Assembly: GCF_030698145.1 (NCBI RefSeq)
Contig: NZ_JAUYNW010000131.1
Location: forward strand, 1-52,574
Length of the DNA stretch: 52,574 nt
Reading direction: 5' to 3'
Source of the DNA: Phenylobacterium sp.
Lineage (GTDB): Bacteria > Pseudomonadota > Alphaproteobacteria > Caulobacterales > Caulobacteraceae
Positions 44,801-52,574 of the stretch are shown here, piece by piece. Position numbers and translations under genes: made by a program. Position 1 is the stretch's first letter. The number at the start of each line of letters is the position of its first letter. A model generated the notes under the pieces. It made no database searches and was not told the DNA's origin. It saw only the letters and a list, made by a program, of their open reading frames with translations.

Positions 44801-46036
44801 GCCGCCCTCTTCCGGGCCCTGCGGCGAAAGCAACACCGCCACGACCATGTCGGCTGTGACATTGAACAGCGTCTTGAACATGTCGGGAATCGAGTCGATG
44901 GCGATCAGCAGGGCCAGGCCCTCCAGCGGCAGGCCCAGCGCCGAATAGAGCGGCGCCTGCAGCATCAGGCCCGCGGACGGCACGCCGGGCGTCGTGGCGC
45001 CGATCAGGACGCCCGCGCCGGCGCTGGCGAGGATGGCGAAGGGCGTGAGGTCGAGGCCGTAGAGCCGGCTCACGAAGGCCACGCCCAGGATCGTGGCGAT
45101 GGCGTGCTGCAGTTTGAAGGTCGAGACCGCCACGGGCAGCACCAGGTCGGCCACTTGGGGACGCAGGCGCAGGTCGTCGTGGCCGGCCTTGATCAGCGCC
45201 GGCAAGCTGGCCAGGGAGGACCGGGAGCTCAGCCCGACCGCCTGGACCGGCAGCATGGCCACGGCGAACCGCCGCCAGCCGACCCGGCCGCCGAACACCG
45301 CCACGGGGTAGAGCATCAGGGTTCCGAGTAGATAGAGCCCGATCGATACGGCCAGGAAATAGCCGACCGCCCCTGCCCCGGCGGCGCCCAGATTGACGCC
45401 GAGCGCGAAGCCCAGGGCCAGGACCCCGATCGGCGCCAGGGCCACGACCCAGCGGACCAGGATGAGCATCACGTCGGCCACGGCGCGGAACGCCTCGACC
45501 ACCCGCGTTCGGGTCGCGGGCGGCGCGTGGGCCGTGGCCAGGGCGAAGGCGACGGTGAACACCAGCAGCGGCAGCAGGGCGGCGTCGGCGGCGGCCTTGA
45601 CGACGTTGGAGGGCACCAGGGAGACCAGCCATTCGCTGGCGGTGACCGGCGCGGCGGGCGGCGGCTGGGCCGCCTGGGCCATCAGGGCGGTCGTGGCGGC
45701 CGGGTCCAGCCTCACCGCGCTCATCAGCGCTGGACTGACCGCGAAGCTGGCCAAGGTGAAGGCGACCAGCAGGCCCAGGAACAGCAGGACCATCCGCAGG
45801 CTCAGCGCGCCCGTCTGCTTGAGGTCGCCCGATCCGGCGATGGCGACCACCAGCAGCGGGACGATCAGCGGGATGACGGTCATGCGCAGGGCGTTGACCC
45901 AGAGCTGGCCGACCGGGGCCACGATCTCCTGCGCCCTGGCGCCCCAGGGGCTACCGTGTCCCAGGACCCCCAGTGTCAAGCCGATCGCCAGGGCGGCGAT
46001 CACCCAAGCCGCCGATGAAGTCGCAAGCCGTCTCAT
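44792..46036 (-). CDS. dicarboxylate/amino acid:cation symporter
   Basis: Membrane transporter of 414 residues in the DctA/GltP (DAACS) family, with about eight helices and two re-entrant loops. Landmarks are LWVNALRMTVIPLIVPLLVVAI and GVLALGFALGVNLG. The second hairpin loop is the serine-containing SSRSSLASLPALIKA, and PVAVSTFKLQHAIATI corresponds to the NMDGT-type region (not retained exactly: STFKLQ). IGATTPGVPSAGLMLQAPLYSALGLP follows. The altered NMDGT motif leaves the substrate uncertain. A large hairpin lies just upstream of its start. Confidence 0.85.
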   Translation of the reverse strand: MRRLATSSAAWVIAALAIGLTLGVLGHGSPWGARAQEIVAPVGQLWVNALRMTVIPLIVPLLVVAIAGSGDLKQTGALSLRMVLLFLGLLVAFTLASFAVSPALMSAVRLDPAATTALMAQAAQPPPAAPVTASEWLVSLVPSNVVKAAADAALLPLLVFTVAFALATAHAPPATRTRVVEAFRAVADVMLILVRWVVALAPIGVLALGFALGVNLGAAGAGAVGYFLAVSIGLYLLGTLMLYPVAVFGGRVGWRRFAVAMLPVQAVGLSSRSSLASLPALIKAGHDDLRLRPQVADLVLPVAVSTFKLQHAIATILGVAFVSRLYGLDLTPFAILASAGAGVLIGATTPGVPSAGLMLQAPLYSALGLPLEGLALLIAIDSIPDMFKTLFNVTADMVVAVLLSPQGPEEGGVT

Positions 46037-46044
46037 CGCCGCCC

Positions 46045-46079
46045 CTGAGCCCCTGTTGGAGGAGCCTACAGGGGCTCAG
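46045..46079 (-). terminator. strong hairpin after eno, adjacent to symporter start
   Basis: A perfect 12-bp stem (46045-46056 with 46068-46079) with an 11-base loop lies 18 bp after the eno stop and 9 bp before the symporter start. No T tract follows, so termination would be weak or Rho-dependent. The loop on the mRNA strand reads AGGCTCCTCCA, containing an anti-Shine-Dalgarno-like CTCCTCC, so it may also modulate symporter translation. Confidence 0.45.
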
Positions 46080-46096
46080 CAACGATTTGAAACAGG

Positions 46097-49571
<3,475 letters not shown>

Positions 49572-49575
49572 GCGG

Positions 49576-49615
49576 AAAACGAAAACTGCCCCGATCGCTG
49601 GGCGAACGGAGCAGT
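49576..49615 (-). terminator. intrinsic terminator of rpmF
   Basis: On the minus strand ACTGCTCCG (49615-49607) pairs with CGGGGCAGT (49593-49585), nine positions with one mismatch, and is followed by TTTCGTTTT (49584-49576). It lies about 50 bp after the rpmF stop and fits an intrinsic terminator in that direction. Confidence 0.65.
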
Positions 49616-49637
49616 CACGTGTCTCGATAGGGCCGGT

Positions 49638-49657
49638 GCGACGCCGAACGGCGTCGC
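49638..49657. other. hairpin between rpmF stop and its terminator
   Basis: GCGACGCC (49638-49645) and GGCGTCGC (49650-49657) form a perfect 8-bp stem with a GAAC loop (GTTC on the rpmF mRNA strand), 9 bp after the rpmF stop. No T tract follows. It could protect the 3' end of the short rpmF mRNA. Confidence 0.45.
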
Positions 49658-49665
49658 GAGGACGA

Positions 49666-49848
49666 CTAGTCTTCCTTCGGCGTCATGACCTGGCGGCCTT
49701 TGTACATGCCGGTCTTCAGGTCGATGTGGTGGGGGCGCTTCAGTTCGCCGGTTTCCTTGTCTTCGACATAGGAATTGGCGCCGAGGGCGTGGTGCGAGCG
49801 CCGCATGTTGCGCCGCGACGGGGATACTTTGCGCTTAGGAACGGCCAT
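49666..49848 (-). CDS. rpmF: 50S ribosomal protein L32
   Basis: Ribosomal protein of 60 residues that starts [21 protein letters not shown], the invariant L32 opening, and ends in a lysine-containing tail. It lacks the zinc cysteines seen in some L32 forms, as is usual in alphaproteobacteria. It stands alone between convergent or upstream genes, with its own terminator downstream. Confidence 0.97.
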   Translation of the reverse strand: MAVPKRKVSPSRRNMRRSHHALGANSYVEDKETGELKRPHHIDLKTGMYKGRQVMTPKED

Positions 49849-49941
49849 GGGAGGATCTCGCAGGCGTGGAAAATAGAGACGGCGGCCGAACGACCGGCCG
49901 CCGACGTGAGCGCGGGTGTATGCCCCAAAGCCTGCTTCGTT

Positions 49942-50283
49942 TCAAGCCTCGCCCGAAAACAGCTTCACGAGCCGCTTCGGCGCCACATTGAGCCAGGCCA
50001 GTTTCAGCAGCAAAGCCAGGGTGTCGAGGTCGGTTTTCTCAAACCAGACATAGGTCCAGCCGTGCTGCGGATACCACTCGGCCTCCACGACGATCCCCGG
50101 ATGGGCGGCGACCAGGTTGAGCTGATCTTCCCGGTCCAGCTTCAGGACGATTCGCGGCCGGTCGAGGTGGACCGTGCAGTAGATCTTCTTGTTCACCCGG
50201 AATGACGGGATGCCGTGATGGTCGGCCTCGTAGCCTTCGGGCAGATCGAGGGCCAGGCGCCGGATGTCGTCGCGGGTGGGCAT
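49942..50283 (-). CDS. MmcQ/YjbR family protein
   Basis: Protein of 113 residues with the double-wing CyaY-like fold of the MmcQ/YjbR family: TRDDIRRLALDLPEGYEADHHGIPSFRVNKKIYCTV, then LDREDQLNLVAAHPGIVVEA and WTYVWFEKTDLDTLALLLKLAWLNVAPKRL. Some members bind DNA, but the function is not settled. It starts 28 bp after the pyrG stop on the same strand, so it may be carried on the pyrG transcript. Confidence 0.85.
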   Translation of the reverse strand: MPTRDDIRRLALDLPEGYEADHHGIPSFRVNKKIYCTVHLDRPRIVLKLDREDQLNLVAAHPGIVVEAEWYPQHGWTYVWFEKTDLDTLALLLKLAWLNVAPKRLVKLFSGEA

Positions 50284-50310
50284 GGCGTGAGCCTCGCCCG
50301 GAATGCCCGC

Positions 50311-51957
<1,647 letters not shown>

Positions 51958-52058
51958 TCAGATTAGCTCTGATTCGGAGACGGCGCCCCGTGGTGATTCG
52001 CATTGAGCTGTGGATCGCACCGCCTGGGCCTGCGGCATCTTGGCCAATACATGGCCTG

Positions 52059-52078
52059 AGGGCCGCTTTCGCGGCCCT
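52059..52078 (-). terminator. hairpin between secG and pyrG
   Basis: A perfect 8-bp stem AGGGCCGC / GCGGCCCT (52059-52066 with 52071-52078) reads GCGAAAGC at its tip on the secG mRNA strand, i.e. a stable GNRA tetraloop, 28 bp after the secG stop. No T tract follows. It may be a weak terminator or a processing element before pyrG; the rest of the 154-bp spacer holds two GATTC (GANTC) sites at 51971 and 51995. Confidence 0.45.
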
Positions 52079-52105
52079 TGGGTTGGTTTCACGATCACAC
52101 TGAAC

Positions 52106-52534
52106 TCAGGGGTTGGACGGCGCGGGGGCGGGCGCGGGCGCGGCCGGCTGTTCACCGGCGAAGGGGTTGCGGACCTGCGGCGTCGGAGCCGTCAGGGGCG
52201 TGGGCGCCGCCGTGGCGGGCTGGGTCGGCGCCGGAGCCGCCGGCCGGTTCAGGCTGTTGGGGTCGATGGCGTCGATCTTCAGGTTGTCGACCACCGAGGA
52301 GGCGCCGCGCTCGCTGCCGGCCAGCAGGGTCAGGGCCAAGCTCAGCACGAAGAACACCGTGCCCAGGATCCAGGTGATCCGCGTGAGCAGGTCGCCGGCG
52401 CCTCGCGCGCTCATGAAGCCGGTGGGCCCGCCGCCCATGCCGAGCGCGCCGCCTTCGGAGCGCTGCAGCAGCACCACGCCGATGAGCGAGATGCAGACGA
52501 TGATGTGGATGGTGAGCAGAATGCCGAGCAGCAT
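52106..52534 (-). CDS. secG: preprotein translocase subunit SecG
   Basis: Inner-membrane SecYEG component of 142 residues. Two membrane helices (LLGILLTIHIIVCISLIGVVLL and ITWILGTVFFVLSLALTLLAG) flank the conserved cytoplasmic LQRSEGGALGMGGGPTGFMSARGAGDLLTR. A long Pro/Ala-rich C-terminal tail of about 55 residues goes beyond the shorter E. coli protein, as is frequent in alphaproteobacteria. The 40 bases left upstream have no stop on this strand in any frame, so whether tpiA (the usual neighbour) ends there cannot be seen. Confidence 0.93.
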   Translation of the reverse strand: MLLGILLTIHIIVCISLIGVVLLQRSEGGALGMGGGPTGFMSARGAGDLLTRITWILGTVFFVLSLALTLLAGSERGASSVVDNLKIDAIDPNSLNRPAAPAPTQPATAAPTPLTAPTPQVRNPFAGEQPAAPAPAPAPSNP

Positions 52535-52574
52535 GACGTGGTCCGATGCGTTCGGGCGGTCGCCCGCGCCGAAA

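Overview
The window is GC-rich, almost fully coding DNA from an alphaproteobacterium, most probably Caulobacterales (Caulobacter/Phenylobacterium-like). The evidence is gene order: ntrYX-dat-hfq-hflX beside mazG, nifR3(dus)-ntrB-ntrC, a fused ispDF, a pyruvate dehydrogenase E1-beta with its own lipoyl domain, ftsB upstream of pdhA, and secG-pyrG close to eno. Genus assignment is inference. No rRNA, tRNA, CRISPR array, prophage or insertion sequence was seen.

Layout. (1) 1-3903 (+): tmk, holB, TatD nuclease, a metallo-hydrolase and a PurN-like formyltransferase, packed with 4-8 nt overlaps or a gap of a few bases. (2) 3900-9000: an MFS transporter and secreted NIPSNAP protein (-), then an ABM-fold protein, an ArsR regulator, SRPBCC protein, GST and GNAT (+), and DUF1801 (-). 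(3) 9017-14935: a probable uptake/catabolic locus with a TonB-dependent receptor divergent from a regulator made of two fused TetR units, followed by a serine hydrolase and a luciferase-like monooxygenase. (4) 14932-18308: DUF1508, a secreted hypothetical, mazG, hflX, hfq. (5) 18309-29173: an aminotransferase, ntrX, ntrY, an amidohydrolase, DAHP synthase, ntrC, ntrB and dus, i.e. two nitrogen-related two-component systems around the first enzyme of aromatic amino acid synthesis. (6) 29264-38617: ispDF, an MFS/spermidine-synthase-like fusion, pncC, ratA/coq10-like, lipA, a degenerate alpha/beta-hydrolase lipoprotein, an Aas-like acyl-activating enzyme, DoxX and a small soluble MCP-like protein. 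(7) 38816-44368 (-): the pyruvate dehydrogenase operon pdhA-pdhB-(GFA protein)-pdhC-lpdA. (8) 44443-52534: ftsB, a dicarboxylate-type symporter, eno, a serine hydrolase, a crotonase, a VOC protein, rpmF, an MmcQ/YjbR protein, pyrG and secG.

The strongest unannotated signal is upstream of the DAHP synthase gene. A 32-codon leader ORF at 24178-24276 carries YSFWYFGY at residues 8-15 (three Tyr, two Phe, one Trp). It is followed by a classic intrinsic terminator (24292-24317) and a segment able to form an antiterminator, with the promoter placed so that the transcript could start at the leader AUG. This looks like a transcription attenuator sensing all three aromatic amino acids. Other points of interest: NtrC and NtrX both lack the GAFTGA loop needed for sigma-54 contact; a tandem TetR fusion; a lipoprotein hydrolase that appears to have lost its whole catalytic triad; a GFA-type gene coupled between E1-beta and E2 of pyruvate dehydrogenase; a 75-bp exact DNA repeat shared by two lipoyl domains; and five convergent gene pairs whose stop codons overlap by exactly four bases.
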